A stretch of 64,000 nucleotides of DNA from JAJEAO01 sp963667635 (GTDB lineage: Bacteria > Acidobacteriota > Vicinamibacteria > Marinacidobacterales > Marinacidobacteraceae), in the NCBI GenBank assembly GCA_965232015.1, contig OZ246946.1:1550001-1614000 (forward strand), read 5' to 3'. Positions 35,363 to 43,845 of the stretch are shown piece after piece. The notes beneath the pieces were generated by a model. The model made no database searches. It was not told where the DNA came from and saw only the letters and a program-made list of their open reading frames with translations. The position numbers and the translations under genes are program-made. Numbering within the stretch: the stretch's first letter is position 1; the number at the start of each line of letters is the position of its first letter.

Positions 35363-35881
35363 ATGAATCGAATCCGTCCCCGGTCCCTCGCGGTCCTCGG
35401 CGTTTCCGCCCTCGTGGTCTCCGTGGGCGTGGCGCTCGCCCACAACCCGCGCGGCAAGACGGAAGCCGATTTCGCCGGCAAGATGGTCACGGTGGAATAC
35501 GGCCGTCCCAGCCTGAACGGCCGCGACATGCTGTCCCAGGTGACTCCGGGGATGGTCTGGCGGCTCGGGTCCGAGGACGCCACCACGATCACGACCGACG
35601 GCAGCCTCATGTTCGGCGAGAACATGGTCCCCGCCGGTTCCTACTCGCTTTTTGCGAGGAAGACGGACGACGGCTGGGATCTGCTGGTGAACAGCGAGAC
35701 CGGACAGTCCGGGCTCGCCCACGACCCCGAAAAGGATCTCTTCGACGTGCCGCTCGATGTCGAGTCCGCCGAGGAATCCGCCGAGATGTTCACGATCTCG
35801 CTCATGGCCGACGGCATGAACGGCAGCATGAAGATGCAGTGGGGCACCATGGCGCTCGTCGCCGACCTGATGGTCCACTGA
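35363..35881 (+). CDS. DUF2911 secreted protein
   Basis: The 172-residue product has a signal peptide (SLAVLGVSALVVSVGVALA). A DUF2911 domain follows, with conserved stretches VTPGMVWRLGSEDATTITT and VPAGSYSLFARKTDDGWDL. The family is common in Bacteroidota and Acidobacteriota and is thought to be periplasmic; its role is not known. The Met-rich end (MKMQWGTMALVADLMVH) is typical of the domain's last strand. It starts 88 bp from the divergent GWxTD gene. Confidence 0.85.
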   Translation: MNRIRPRSLAVLGVSALVVSVGVALAHNPRGKTEADFAGKMVTVEYGRPSLNGRDMLSQVTPGMVWRLGSEDATTITTDGSLMFGENMVPAGSYSLFARKTDDGWDLLVNSETGQSGLAHDPEKDLFDVPLDVESAEESAEMFTISLMADGMNGSMKMQWGTMALVADLMVH

Positions 35882-36008
35882 TCCCCGGCGAAATGGCGCA
35901 ACTGGTAGTCTGCATTCCCGGGACGCCCCCGCCACCTCCGGCCTTCCCGGTGGACGAGCCGTCCGCTGGTTCCCGTCCCGATTCCCGGGACGCAAGGAGA
36001 ACGAACCG

Positions 36009-37205
36009 ATGAAAACGACCCGCCGCGGTTTTCTGAGTCTGGCGGGCTCCGGCGGAGGCGCCGGCGCCGCGACTCTTCACGCGATCAGCGCCCGGGGCCG
36101 GGAGGCCTGGGAGGCCGAGAACGGCTTCCGCGGAGCACCCGTCGTCATCCCGCCGCCCGAGACGGACGAGATCCGGATCAGCAGCAACGAAAACCCGCTC
36201 GGTCCGGGACCGGCCGCGGTCGAGGGGCTCCGGGCCGCCTACGGCTCGATCATGCGCTACCCCATGAACGCCGCGACGAGCGACGCCGACCTGCGCCGGA
36301 AGATCGGCGGCATGTTCGGCGGCGGCGCGGAGCATGTCGTGCTGGCGCCGGGCTCTTCGGAGATCCTGCGGAACGCGGTCCGGGTCTACACCGGTCCGGG
36401 CCGCGCGATGGTGACGGCCGAGTGCTCCTACGAGAACCCGATCCGCACCGCGAACTGGGTGGGAGCGCCGGTCAAGGCGATCCCGATGACGGGCGGTCTC
36501 GGTCTCGACCTCGACAAGATGGCCGGCGCCGCGATCGGCGCGGGGCTCGTGTTCCTCTGCAACCCGAACAACCCCACCGGCACGGTCCACACCCTGGCCG
36601 ATGTGACGGACTTCGTGAACTTCGTCAAGAAGGAGTCGCCCTACACCGCGATCCTGCTCGACGAGGCCTACTACGACTACGTGACGCACCCGGCGTTCGA
36701 GACCGGCGCCGAGCTCGCCATGAAGCACCGGGATGTGTTCGTGGGCCGCACCTTCTCGAAGGCCTACGGGATGGCGGGTCTGCGGGTCGGCTACGCGCTC
36801 GGCCAGGCGGCCACCATCGCCAAGCTGGCGCCGCTCGCGCTCACCTTCGGAACTTCGGTTCTCTCGATCAGCGCCGCGATGGCCTCGCTCGAGGACCCGG
36901 ACTACATCCGGAACGAGGTCAAGCGCAACGAAGAGGCGCGCAAGTTCACACTCGACTTCTTCTCCAGCCACGGTCTGGACCCGGTGCCCAGCGAGACGAA
37001 CTTCGTCTTCGTGGACATCGGCCGGTCAGCGAGAGAGTTCCGCGAGGCCTGCGCCGAGCAGGGCGTGTTCGTCGGCCGGGACTTCCCGCCGTACGAGAAC
37101 AGCCACGCCCGGATCTCCATCGGCACCCTCGACGAGATGAAGCGCGCCACCGCGGTCTTCGCGGATGTCCTCGGACTGACGGCGACGGACAACCAGCAGC
37201 AATAG
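36009..37205 (+). CDS. Tat-exported PLP-dependent aminotransferase, HisC-like (copy 1)
   Basis: The 398-residue protein opens MKTTRRGFLSLAGSGGG, a twin-arginine signal. The rest is a fold-type I aminotransferase close to histidinol-phosphate aminotransferase: ISSNENPLGPGPAA, VFLCNPNNPTGTV, ILLDEAYYDYVT and the PLP-Lys motif RTFSKAYGMAGLRVGYA. The C-terminal Arg region (HARISIGTLDEM) matches carboxylate binding. Cytoplasmic HisC enzymes make histidine; an exported form suggests another substrate, possibly a periplasmic amino acid or amine. The start has AAGGAG about ten bases upstream. A paralogue follows directly. Confidence 0.85.
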   Translation: MKTTRRGFLSLAGSGGGAGAATLHAISARGREAWEAENGFRGAPVVIPPPETDEIRISSNENPLGPGPAAVEGLRAAYGSIMRYPMNAATSDADLRRKIGGMFGGGAEHVVLAPGSSEILRNAVRVYTGPGRAMVTAECSYENPIRTANWVGAPVKAIPMTGGLGLDLDKMAGAAIGAGLVFLCNPNNPTGTVHTLADVTDFVNFVKKESPYTAILLDEAYYDYVTHPAFETGAELAMKHRDVFVGRTFSKAYGMAGLRVGYALGQAATIAKLAPLALTFGTSVLSISAAMASLEDPDYIRNEVKRNEEARKFTLDFFSSHGLDPVPSETNFVFVDIGRSAREFREACAEQGVFVGRDFPPYENSHARISIGTLDEMKRATAVFADVLGLTATDNQQQ

Positions 37206-37262
37206 GGCCTGCAGCTCCGCTCCCCTTCCCCACGGGCCAACCACCGAGGAGGTAATCACTCC

Positions 37263-38438
37263 ATGCTCTCCCGCCGCCGATTCCTCCGGCACGCTTCCGC
37301 CGGCGCCGCCGGCCTCTACGCCGCCACGATGGTGCGTTCCCGACTCCGCGAGCAGTATGCGTTCGCCGCGGAGATGGGCATCCAGCCCGAGGAGGCGATC
37401 AACCTCGCCAACAACGAGAACTCGCTCGGTCCCGGCGATGAGGTGATGGACGCCATCAGCTCCGTCCTCGGTCCCGACGGCGTCATCGCCGGCCGCTACC
37501 CGTTCCGGTTCCTCGGCCCGGCCACCGAGGCCATCGCCGAGAAGTTCGGCGTCAGCACCGACAACGTGCTGGTCGGCGCCGGCTCGACCCAGATCCTCGT
37601 GGACGCGACCCATCAGTACGCGAGCGCCGAGAAAGCGCTCGTCGGCTCGCTGCCGACCTACGAGGAGTGCTTCGGTTACGCCGCGCTGATGGGCTACCGC
37701 ACCAAGGCCGTTCCCCTGATGCCCGACTTCCGGATGGACCTCGACCAGACGCTCCACGCGGTCAAGGGAAGCGGGATGCTGTTCTACTGCAACCCGAACA
37801 ACCCGGTCGCCACGCTGGTGGACCCCTCCGACAGCGAAGACTTCCTGACTCGGGCGCTGGACGCCGAGAAGGACCTCCGGATCCTGGTGGACGAGGCCTA
37901 CATTGACTACGTGACCACCCCCGGCCACGAGACGATGATCCCGCTGGCGCTCGAGAACCCGCGGGTCATCGTGGCGCGCACCTTTTCCAAGGCCTACGGG
38001 ATGGCGGGGCTGCGCATCGGCTACGCGATCGCCCACGAGGACACCATCGCCGAACTCTCCGAGTTCCACATGGGCAACTCGGTCAGCATCCCGGCGCTGG
38101 TCGCCGCGAACGCCGCGCTGGAGCGGGACCGGAACAACCCCGACTACGTCGTGAACGAGAAGGCGCGGAACGCCGAGGCTCGCGACTTCATCCTGAAGTT
38201 CTTCCGCGACCGCGGCCTCAGCGCCACCGACGCCCAGACGAACTTCATCTTCACGGATGTGGGCATGCCGGTGGAGCAGTTCCAGGCGGCCTGCGCCGCC
38301 GAAGGCGTCCGCGTCGGCCGGCCGTTCCCGCCGCTGTGGACCCGCTGCCGGATCTCGATCGGCACGATGGACGAGATGCAGCGCGCCGCGACCAGGATGG
38401 CCACGGTGCTCGACTCGGCGATGAAGATGGCGGCCTAA
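37263..38438 (+). CDS. Tat-exported PLP-dependent aminotransferase, HisC-like (copy 2)
   Basis: The 391-residue product starts MLSRRRFLRHASAGAAGLY, a twin-arginine signal, with GAGGAGG upstream of the ATG. It shares all PLP motifs with copy 1: LANNENSLGPGDEVMDAI, LFYCNPNNPVATLV, ILVDEAYIDYVT and ARTFSKAYGMAGLRIGYA. The two differ widely outside the motifs, so the duplication is old. They lie 57 bp apart and are probably cotranscribed, with a good terminator after this gene. They may act on two related substrates or as a heterodimer; that is speculation. Confidence 0.85.
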   Translation: MLSRRRFLRHASAGAAGLYAATMVRSRLREQYAFAAEMGIQPEEAINLANNENSLGPGDEVMDAISSVLGPDGVIAGRYPFRFLGPATEAIAEKFGVSTDNVLVGAGSTQILVDATHQYASAEKALVGSLPTYEECFGYAALMGYRTKAVPLMPDFRMDLDQTLHAVKGSGMLFYCNPNNPVATLVDPSDSEDFLTRALDAEKDLRILVDEAYIDYVTTPGHETMIPLALENPRVIVARTFSKAYGMAGLRIGYAIAHEDTIAELSEFHMGNSVSIPALVAANAALERDRNNPDYVVNEKARNAEARDFILKFFRDRGLSATDAQTNFIFTDVGMPVEQFQAACAAEGVRVGRPFPPLWTRCRISIGTMDEMQRAATRMATVLDSAMKMAA

Positions 38439-38459
38439 GCCCGACCACTCTTCGGCGGA

Positions 38460-38490
38460 CCCCCGGGGCCTTCGGGCCTCGGGGGTTTCT
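38460..38490 (+). terminator. Intrinsic terminator after the aminotransferase pair
   Basis: CCCCCGGGGCC and GGCCTCGGGGG pair around a TTCG tetraloop, with one G-T wobble, and are followed by TTTCT. It lies 21 bp after the stop of copy 2. Confidence 0.75.
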
Positions 38491-38583
38491 CGCGTACGGC
38501 GACGACGCGGGCAGCCCTTGCCGGGAGATGTGCGCTACACAAATGCGACATTGAATCCCGTGTTTCTGCGGTAGTCTCTGAAC

Positions 38584-39810
38584 ATGTGTGCGTACCGGAC
38601 GCGCAGACTCGACCTTTTGCTGCCGACGCTGCTCGCCGAACACCCCGCGGTGATGCTGACCGGGCCGCGCGCCGCGGGCAAGACCACCACCGCCACGCGC
38701 CACGCCGCGCACGTGGTGCGCCTGGATCAGCCCACTCGGGCCGCCGCGTTCCACGCGGACCCCGACGCGGCGCTGTCCGGTCTCCCCGAGCCGGTCCTCC
38801 TCGACGAGTGGCAGGAGGTTCCGGAGCTGATCGGGGCGGTCAAGCGGGCCGTGGACGTCGAGCGACGGCCGGGGCGGTTCCTCCTGACCGGATCAGTCAC
38901 CTCCGAGGCCGACCCACGGACCTGGCCCGGCGTGGGCCGCATCATCCGGATTCCCATGCACCCTCTTTCCGTCGCAGAGCGATTCGGACGAGTCCCCCGC
39001 CCGCTGCTCGAACGCCTGACGGAGGGATGCCCGCTCCTCCCTCCCCCGGAGGCGCCCGATCTCGGCGAACTGGTCCGGATCGCCGTCGCCGGCGGCTTTC
39101 CCGAGCCGGCGCTCTCGCTGGGCGCGGAGGCGTCCCGACGCTGGTACGCCAGCTACGCCGACCAGATTGCGCTCCACGGGCGTCCTGCGAGGCGACGGCT
39201 GGACTCGGCTCGCTTGCTCCAGTTCCTGCGCGCCTGGGGGATCGGCTCGGCCGGAGTCGCATCGGAAACCACTCTCCACCGGGCGGCCGGGGTGGATCGC
39301 CGCACCGGCGTCGCCTACCGGGAATGGCTCACCCGCCTCGGAGCGGTGTGGGTGGCGCCGGCGTGGGCGACGAACCGTCTCAAACGGCTCGTCCGTCAGC
39401 CCAAGCGCTTTGTCGCGGACACGGGACTCTGGGCGGCGCTACTCGGGCTCGATGCCGGTGGCGTACTGGCGGACGGAGACCGACTGGGACAGATCCTCGA
39501 GACGTTCGTCGCGAATCAGCTCCGCGCCGAGTGCGACCTGCTCACGGTGCGTCCCGCCGTGCACCACCTGAGGGAGGCCGGAGGGCGGCGGGAAGTGGAC
39601 CTCATCCTCGAGCTCCCCGACGGGGGAGTGATCGGCCTGGAGGTGAAGGCCACCGGATCGCCGCGTCGGCGGGATGCGCGCCACCTGGCGTGGCTCCGCG
39701 ACACCCTCGGAGACCAGTTCGTCGCGGGCGCGGTGCTCCACGCCGGCCAGGCCAACTTCTCCCTCGGAGAGCGGCTCCAGGCAGCCCCCATCTCCACGCT
39801 GTGGGCCTGA
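38584..39810 (+). CDS. AAA ATPase with C-terminal DUF4143 domain
   Basis: The 408-residue protein carries a Walker A motif (LTGPRAAGKTTTA), a Walker B-like PVLLDEWQEVP and sensor LLTGSVTS in the AAA_14 region. A DUF4143 domain follows (RFVADTGLWAALLGLD, then REVDLILELPDGGVIGLEVKA), whose end resembles a nuclease-like core (the E-V-K element). Such proteins are widespread in bacteria and archaea, often in mobile or defence-rich regions, and their role is unclear. It is a single gene here with a weak TTGAAT/TAGTCT promoter-like pair upstream (38551-38577). Confidence 0.85.
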   Translation: MCAYRTRRLDLLLPTLLAEHPAVMLTGPRAAGKTTTATRHAAHVVRLDQPTRAAAFHADPDAALSGLPEPVLLDEWQEVPELIGAVKRAVDVERRPGRFLLTGSVTSEADPRTWPGVGRIIRIPMHPLSVAERFGRVPRPLLERLTEGCPLLPPPEAPDLGELVRIAVAGGFPEPALSLGAEASRRWYASYADQIALHGRPARRRLDSARLLQFLRAWGIGSAGVASETTLHRAAGVDRRTGVAYREWLTRLGAVWVAPAWATNRLKRLVRQPKRFVADTGLWAALLGLDAGGVLADGDRLGQILETFVANQLRAECDLLTVRPAVHHLREAGGRREVDLILELPDGGVIGLEVKATGSPRRRDARHLAWLRDTLGDQFVAGAVLHAGQANFSLGERLQAAPISTLWA

Positions 39811-39918
39811 TTCCGTCCGGCCCCGTTCGACTCCGGACGCACGGTAACCGGGCGAGCTCGACACGGGAGCTCCGACCGGGCCCACCGGCCCGCCCCGAGA
39901 GGTCAGATCAGATCCGGA

Positions 39919-40353
39919 TCAACTTCCCGGATAGACCCGCTCCCCTTCGTAGTCCCGGAGGCCGCAGAAACCCGCGACCTCGTATCCGTTCGCTGTCAGC
40001 AGCTCCGCGGCACGCGCGGCTCTTCCGCCACCCTGTCAAGCGGTGAGGATGGGAACGCCTGACGGCAGCTCTCCCATCCTCGCCTCCAGCTCGTCCACCG
40101 GGATGTGGACGAAGCCGTCGAGGGTGCCGTGCTCGGCGAGTTCCTCGGCGGTCCGCACATCGAGGAGCAACGCGCCGTCTTGCAGCACGGCGTCAATGTC
40201 CATCGCTTCCACGCGGGGCGCCGCCTCGGCGGCTTCCTCGCCGCTCGACGAGGCGCCCGCCCCTTCGTCCCCACCGCCGCCGCAGGCCATGAGCCCCATC
40301 CCGGCGACGAGCGCCGCGGCGCCAGCCGCGGGTCCTCTCCACGCTGTTCTCAT
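39919..40353 (-). CDS. Rhodanese-like lipoprotein, candidate selenoprotein (Sec106)
   Basis: ATG 40353 overlaps the stop of the preceding rhodanese (TGATG). A lipoprotein signal ending GLMAC precedes a rhodanese domain with LLLDVRTAEELAEHGTL and HIPVDELEAR. The catalytic loop expected as CxxGxR reads, after PILTA, TGA (40038-40036) and then QGGGR. The frame continues with RAARAAELLTANGYEVAGF and GLRDYEGERVYPGS to a TGA at 39921-39919. Reading the internal TGA as selenocysteine gives a full 144-residue rhodanese. Rhodaneses move sulfane sulfur through this residue. Without recoding the protein would end just before its active site. A Cys-codon sequencing error is the main alternative. Confidence 0.75.
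40005..40019 (-). promoter_or_regulatory. SECIS-like stem-loop candidate in the lipoprotein rhodanese
   Basis: CCGCG and CGCGG (17-21 and 27-31 nt after the in-frame TGA) flank the loop CGTGC. The 13-nt block GCGCGTGCCGCGG at +19 to +31 is identical, at identical spacing, in the other rhodanese gene. Bacterial SECIS elements lie in this window after UGA, but they are variable and a fold was not computed. Confidence 0.35.
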
Positions 40354-40715
40354 CACGATCCTCCTCGCGAAACCTGTTCGGCGGTGCGGTAGTCGCGCGC
40401 GCCCTCGTACTTCACCAGGCCGGAGTATCCGACGACCTCGAATCCGGCCCTTTCCAGGATCGCCGCGGCACGCGCAGCGCGGGGTCCCACCATTCAGGTG
40501 GTGAGAATCTGCCGGTCGCGAGGCAGTTCCTCCAGGCGCCCGGCGAGTTCCCCGAGGTGGATGTGCACTGCGCCGGGAACGGTCCCCGACTCCAACACTT
40601 CCCTTGCGGTCCGAACATCGAGGAGAACGACGTTGTCCCTGGCGACGACGCCATCGAGCTCCTCCGCGGGAACGAAGCGCGCCGATGTTCCGAGCGCCCG
40701 CCCGAGAAGACTCAC
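40353..40715 (-). CDS. Cytoplasmic rhodanese-like protein, candidate selenoprotein (Sec74)
   Basis: GTG 40715 gives a product without a signal peptide: VVLLDVRTAREVLESGTVPG, then HIHLGELAGRLEELP and RQILTT. TGA at 40496-40494 sits at the catalytic Cys, followed in frame by MVGPR, which completes UxxGxR. RAARAAAILERAGFEVVGY and GLVKYEGARDY then continue to a TGA at 40355-40353. That final stop overlaps the ATG of the next rhodanese gene, which is strong evidence that the extended frame is translated. The full length is 120 residues. Both rhodaneses share the C-terminal motif GLxxYEGxR. Confidence 0.75.
40463..40482 (-). promoter_or_regulatory. SECIS-like stem-loop candidate in the cytoplasmic rhodanese
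   Basis: CCGCG and CGCGG (12-16 and 27-31 nt after the in-frame TGA) enclose a 10-nt loop containing GCGT. The 3' half of the element is identical to that of the neighbouring rhodanese. Part of the identity could reflect the shared protein motif RAARAA. Confidence 0.35.
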
Positions 40716-40809
40716 GGGATCAAGGATACCAGCCGTTCGGGAGGCGACGGCTGCCGGAAGAATCGGTCCGACAGCGGCCCGCGCCGCGACTGGGGTCTCT
40801 GCTGGGATC

Positions 40810-40829
40810 TCCGCCGCCGGCGGCGGATC
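40810..40829 (-). terminator. GC-rich palindrome at the end of rpmB
   Basis: CCGCCGCCGGCGGCGG is an exact palindrome at and just after the rpmB stop. There is no T run, so its role as a terminator is uncertain. Confidence 0.3.
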
Positions 40830-41100
40830 AGATGGAGAGGTTGCGGGCGTGAGCGCGCGGTGGCAGCACGTCCTTCAGGCGCAGTCCCTCAGCCCGGAGG
40901 TAGGGCAGCAACCCCTTCTTGTCGATGGTGCGCAGCGCGCGGGTGCTCAGACGGAGCCGGACCGAGCGGTCCAGTTCGGGAACCCACACCGTTTTCCACT
41001 GCAGGTTCGGCAACTGGCGCCGGCGGTTCTTGTTGTGGGCGTGGCTGATGGAGTTCCCCGCGAGGGGGCGCTTCCCGGTGAGGGGGCAGGTGCGGGACAT
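40828..41100 (-). CDS. rpmB: 50S ribosomal protein bL28
   Basis: The 90-residue basic protein starts MSRTCPLTGKRPLAGNSISH and continues AHNKNRRRQLPNLQWKTVW, the family signature. RVSTRALRTI-type sequence appears as RLSTRALRTIDKKGL. It is a large-subunit structural protein. The conserved zinc-type Cys pairs are absent; only one Cys (position 5) remains. It lies 43 bp downstream of the M14 peptidase gene and is transcribed leftward like it. Confidence 0.95.
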   Translation of the reverse strand: MSRTCPLTGKRPLAGNSISHAHNKNRRRQLPNLQWKTVWVPELDRSVRLRLSTRALRTIDKKGLLPYLRAEGLRLKDVLPPRAHARNLSI

Positions 41101-41143
41101 GATCGAGGCGAATTCTAGCCCAGGAACAGCCGATTCCGGACCC

Positions 41144-43774
41144 TCACCGGCCGAAGTCCTCCACGGTGGCGCCGTTCAGGGCGTTCAGAAGCAGCTTGTA
41201 GGTGCCCCGCGGCTGCCCCCGGAACTGCGGGCGGAAGCCGAACAGGATGACCTCCCCGGCGCCGTAGGGCGCGCGCGCCATCGCGATCCGGCCCGCGATC
41301 GCCGCGTCCTCGCCGAGCGCCCAGCCGCTCATGAGAGGGTCCTCGTCGGCGTAGCGGACGATGACCTCGACGTTCGGCGGGGGAGACTCGAGCGTCGTCT
41401 CCTGACCGCCCTCCCGCTCCCGCGGAAGGGTGACCACGTCGTAGGCCCGGCTCCGGACGAACTGCGTCGCGACCTCGCCCTGGACGCCGAAACCGAGTGG
41501 GTGGGCATCGTCCACCACCGCCCGGATGAGCGACCCGGGGATGAAGAAGCGGTCGGGCGGGAGGGACGCGGTGGTGTTCTCCAGCGGCAGGCCGAACTGC
41601 TCGATCACGAAATCGCTGGCCTGGTCGAGCGCCACCAGGGTTCCGCCCTCTTCCACGAATCGCTGGAGAGCCAGCGTCCCTTCGAGGCCGAGGCCGCCGA
41701 CGTACTCCTCCGGCATCGTCCCGCGTCGGTGCCCCAGGAGGATGGCCTCGGGAGACTGGTGCGGGAGGACGAGCACATCGAACCGGCTCAGGTCCCCGCT
41801 GCGGACATCGTCGTCGGAGAGGCTGGTGAGGTCGTACTCGTAGTTCTCCAGCAGCCAGCGCGTCCAGCCCTCGTCCATGCTGGCGACCCAGGACTTGTAG
41901 AGCCCCACCCGGGTCGGCCACAGGGTGAACAGCTCGACTCCGGGCGCCTCGTCGAGTCCGGCGATCTCGAGACCGAGCTCGGAGGCGAGGCCCTCCACGG
42001 CGGCGACCGCGGGATCGGAGCGCCGCACGACGAGGGTGCCGGCGGGGAAGCCGCGGCCCCCGGAGGCGAACGACTCCGCCGCCCACGCCACCTCGGCCCC
42101 GGCGGCCAGCAGGCGGTTCTGGGCGATGACGGCGGCGTTCGGCCGGTGCGAGATCGCGTAGCCGAAGCTCCCCTCGGCCACTTCGCCGGCGGGCGCCCGC
42201 ACCGGACCGCTCACGGTCTCGGATCGGACTTCGACGCCCGGGACTCGATCCACCCTCACCCCCATCTGCATCGGAAGCGTCCACCCGGCCAGATCGTAGG
42301 GCGGGTCGGGCGGCCCGTCGGGGCTTCGCCGACGATCGGGGTAGGCCTGCGGCTCGAGGAGATCGTCGGCGTAGGCGGCGAACGCCTGCTCTCCCGGCAC
42401 GATCCACGATCCGGCGCCATAGGAAACGCCGCCCACCTCGAAGTCACCCAGGGCGCGCTCGACCGTGAGCCCGCCCTCGAGCAGGACGTTCACCAGGGCG
42501 GCGGACTCCCCCGGATCCCACTGGTCGGCGGGCAGGATCCAGCTCGCCTCGCTCCCCTCGATGGCGTCCCGGCCCATCCGCCAGATGTCGAAGAGCCACT
42601 TCTCCCGGAGGTCGGCAGCCACATCCAGCACCGCCATGGAGGCGGTCAGCGTGTAGCGGATCGGATCGGAGAACCGCGACTCGCCGCCGGGCCACGGGTA
42701 CGGATAGAAGACGTCGGTGCCGTCGGTGGGGGCGGCCTGCCCGCGGCGAGGGTTCCCGACGAAGCGGGGGCGCTCCTCCGGGTCGTAGATCCGGGGGCTC
42801 GCCGAAGCGTGCGACGTCTCGGTGAGGAGCCCGATCATGTTGTGGAAGTAGGGGACCGTCCGCATCCCCCCGTTCCACCACATCGAGTAGATCATGTCGG
42901 AGACCGCTCCCGGCATCCGCTTCATCGCGAACCGGTTCGCCATCGCCGAGCCGATCAGGTTCACCGATGTCGTCACTCCCGGGTGGATCTTCGGGTTCAC
43001 CGGATCAGCGAACGGCGGAAGGAAGATGCGGGCCCACGCCGGACCGGTCTGGTGGTGGTTGTAAACGATCTGCGGAAACCACTCGTGGTAGAGCATCCGG
43101 GTCACCGCCGCGGTCTCCGGCATGTTGTTCATGAACCAGTCCCGGTTGTTGTCGTGACCCACATAGTGGTGGTAGAGCTCGGGAGGGCGGGTCGTTTCGA
43201 ACGGAGTCCCCAGATTCCGCCGATACCACGAGGCCACGATGTCGAGCCCATCCGGATTCATGCAGGGCATGAGGATCGTGATCACGCCGTCGCGGATCCG
43301 GTCCATCTCCTCCGATTCCTCGGTGGCCATCCGATGCGCGAGGAGCGGCATCATCTGCGCCGGCGCCACTTCGGTGGCGTGAAGGCCGGCGTCGATCCAG
43401 ACCACCGCCTTCCCTTCCCGGGCGATGCGCAGCGCCTCGTCTTCCGGGATGCGGGCGTGGGCCAGCGCCTCCGCATTCGCACGGTGCTCGTCCAGCCGGG
43501 CGAGGTTCTCCGGCGACGAGACGAAGAGGACGATCAGGGGCTTCCCCAGCACGCTCTCGCCGATCTGGCGCAGCTCGACCCGCTCGCTCGCCTCCGCGAG
43601 CTGGCGGTAGTAGGCGAGGAGCTCATCCCACATCGCCAGGCGACGATCGTCGCCGGGCTCGAAACCCAGGACGGGGGCGGGGGCCGGGACGGCCCCGCCG
43701 GCGGTTTGCGCTCCCGCTGCCGACCCGAACCCGAGCCCGGCGACCAGCAGGGTGGACGCGACCAATCGGACCAT
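41144..43774 (-). CDS. Secreted M14-family zinc carboxypeptidase-like protein
   Basis: ATG 43774 with GGAGGAGG upstream gives 876 residues and a signal peptide (STLLVAGLGFGSAAGA). The N-terminal peptidase domain shows DAGLHATEVAPAQMMPLL, with the HxxE zinc pair, then ILMPCMNPDGLD and YNHHQTGPAWARIF. LLTETSHAS carries the likely catalytic Glu. The remaining about 450 residues are typical of large bacterial M14 proteins and include a glutamine-amidotransferase-like segment (FDVLVLPHQSPEAIL). It should trim peptides in the periplasm. It follows ilvC by 71 bp on the same strand, so it may be read through from the ilv operon. Confidence 0.85.
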   Translation of the reverse strand: MVRLVASTLLVAGLGFGSAAGAQTAGGAVPAPAPVLGFEPGDDRRLAMWDELLAYYRQLAEASERVELRQIGESVLGKPLIVLFVSSPENLARLDEHRANAEALAHARIPEDEALRIAREGKAVVWIDAGLHATEVAPAQMMPLLAHRMATEESEEMDRIRDGVITILMPCMNPDGLDIVASWYRRNLGTPFETTRPPELYHHYVGHDNNRDWFMNNMPETAAVTRMLYHEWFPQIVYNHHQTGPAWARIFLPPFADPVNPKIHPGVTTSVNLIGSAMANRFAMKRMPGAVSDMIYSMWWNGGMRTVPYFHNMIGLLTETSHASASPRIYDPEERPRFVGNPRRGQAAPTDGTDVFYPYPWPGGESRFSDPIRYTLTASMAVLDVAADLREKWLFDIWRMGRDAIEGSEASWILPADQWDPGESAALVNVLLEGGLTVERALGDFEVGGVSYGAGSWIVPGEQAFAAYADDLLEPQAYPDRRRSPDGPPDPPYDLAGWTLPMQMGVRVDRVPGVEVRSETVSGPVRAPAGEVAEGSFGYAISHRPNAAVIAQNRLLAAGAEVAWAAESFASGGRGFPAGTLVVRRSDPAVAAVEGLASELGLEIAGLDEAPGVELFTLWPTRVGLYKSWVASMDEGWTRWLLENYEYDLTSLSDDDVRSGDLSRFDVLVLPHQSPEAILLGHRRGTMPEEYVGGLGLEGTLALQRFVEEGGTLVALDQASDFVIEQFGLPLENTTASLPPDRFFIPGSLIRAVVDDAHPLGFGVQGEVATQFVRSRAYDVVTLPREREGGQETTLESPPPNVEVIVRYADEDPLMSGWALGEDAAIAGRIAMARAPYGAGEVILFGFRPQFRGQPRGTYKLLLNALNGATVEDFGR

Positions 43775-43845
43775 GGCGAACCTCCTCCTCCGAAACGGAG
43801 GCAATGGTACGGCGGCCGGGGCCGCCGGTGGAATCCGCCCTCCGC

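Noticed and set aside
40412..40654. Alternative frame spanning the first rhodanese TGA
   Set aside because: Its translation has no rhodanese features, whereas the same-frame continuation keeps the fold and ends at the next gene's start.
39919..40715. General reassignment of TGA as a sense codon
   Set aside because: Many neighbouring genes end cleanly at TGA with 4-bp overlaps to the next gene, so TGA is a normal stop here.
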